A stretch of DNA of 64,000 nucleotides, taken from the NCBI GenBank assembly GCA_028693555.1, contig JAQUVD010000013.1, positions 18,630 through 82,629 of the forward strand, in the 5' to 3' direction. The notes under the pieces are model-generated. The model searched no databases, was not told the DNA's origin, and saw only the letters and a program-made list of their open reading frames with translations. Positions 63,836 through 64,000 of this stretch are shown here, piece after piece (the stretch's first letter is position 1; each line of letters begins with the position of its first letter). Position numbers and translations under genes: made by a program. Source of the stretch: Hespellia sp. (GTDB taxonomy: Bacteria > Bacillota > Clostridia > Lachnospirales > Lachnospiraceae).

Positions 63836-64000
63836 AGGTTATGGAAGGTAAGATATGTACAAATGGATATACGTATGCTATTGGTTTGACAGAATGATAA
63901 ATTAATACATCGTTTTACTGATTTACCCACAAGTATTCGACCTGGCCTCATTTTAAAGTCAGGTTCACAAATACAACGTCAGATTCAGGCTGTTTTTATA

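Overview
The window looks like the chromosome of an anaerobic gut Firmicute, most likely a Lachnospiraceae (class Clostridia). The reasons are moderate-to-low GC, strong AGGAGG-type ribosome binding sites, the order mnmE-mnmG-rsmG-parA-parB-DUF4446-serS-DUF3881, RpiR/PTS and YesM/YesN sugar loci, and a ykoFEDC thiamine-precursor transporter. The genus is not determined. The left end lies close to the replication origin: mnmE, mnmG and rsmG normally follow rnpA/yidC, and two perfect 16-bp parS sites precede parA.

Layout. 0-9.8 kb is core: tRNA-modification and rRNA-methylation genes, an inverted alpha/beta hydrolase, parS-parA-parB, DUF4446, serS and DUF3881. 9.9-13.2 kb starts with tRNA-Arg(CCT), followed by a HipA-like kinase, a Schlafen/AlbA_2 regulator under a large palindromic promoter, and decayed toxin-antitoxin pieces (Phd/YefM and AbiEii fragments). 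13.3-19.6 kb is an alpha-glucoside PTS operon: RpiR regulator, EIICB, GH4 6-phospho-alpha-glucosidase, a small membrane protein, an MFS carrier and EIIA. 20.1-26.9 kb is the most unusual block: a cobalamin-binding protein with the CarH-type W-x9-EH signature, coupled to a soluble hybrid histidine kinase, a membrane hybrid histidine kinase, and a lipoprotein joining a solute-binding domain to a 5'-nucleotidase C-terminal-like domain.

26.9-31.7 kb is a cluster of small-molecule-response genes: two GNATs, a WYL regulator, three GyrI-like proteins (one fused to an AraC domain) and TfoX-N. 31.6-35.6 kb holds a Rieske/FAD oxidoreductase, an EFR1 ferredoxin, TrmO and a Gfo/Idh oxidoreductase. 35.8-52.1 kb is a glycan-use locus: YesL-like protein, GH2, GPH symporter, CE4-like deacetylase, an ABC sugar importer without its ATPase, a YesN/YesM two-component pair, aldo/keto reductase, a GH112 phosphorylase and a serine hydrolase.

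52.1-55.4 kb (minus strand) is a phospholipid operon: PAP2, flippase-like protein, PssA and Psd. 55.4-57.4 kb is a TetR/MFS efflux pair with matching operators. 57.5-61.1 kb is a TPP-riboswitch-controlled ykoFEDC operon whose ykoE is frameshifted. 61.1-62.4 kb is an SPFH-domain gene with an RHH regulator and a likely autoregulatory operator. 62.4-64.0 kb holds a kdgK-like sugar kinase with its promoter and terminator; nothing further was recognised in the last ~165 bases.

All family calls come from reading translated sequences and remembered motifs; no database search was run.
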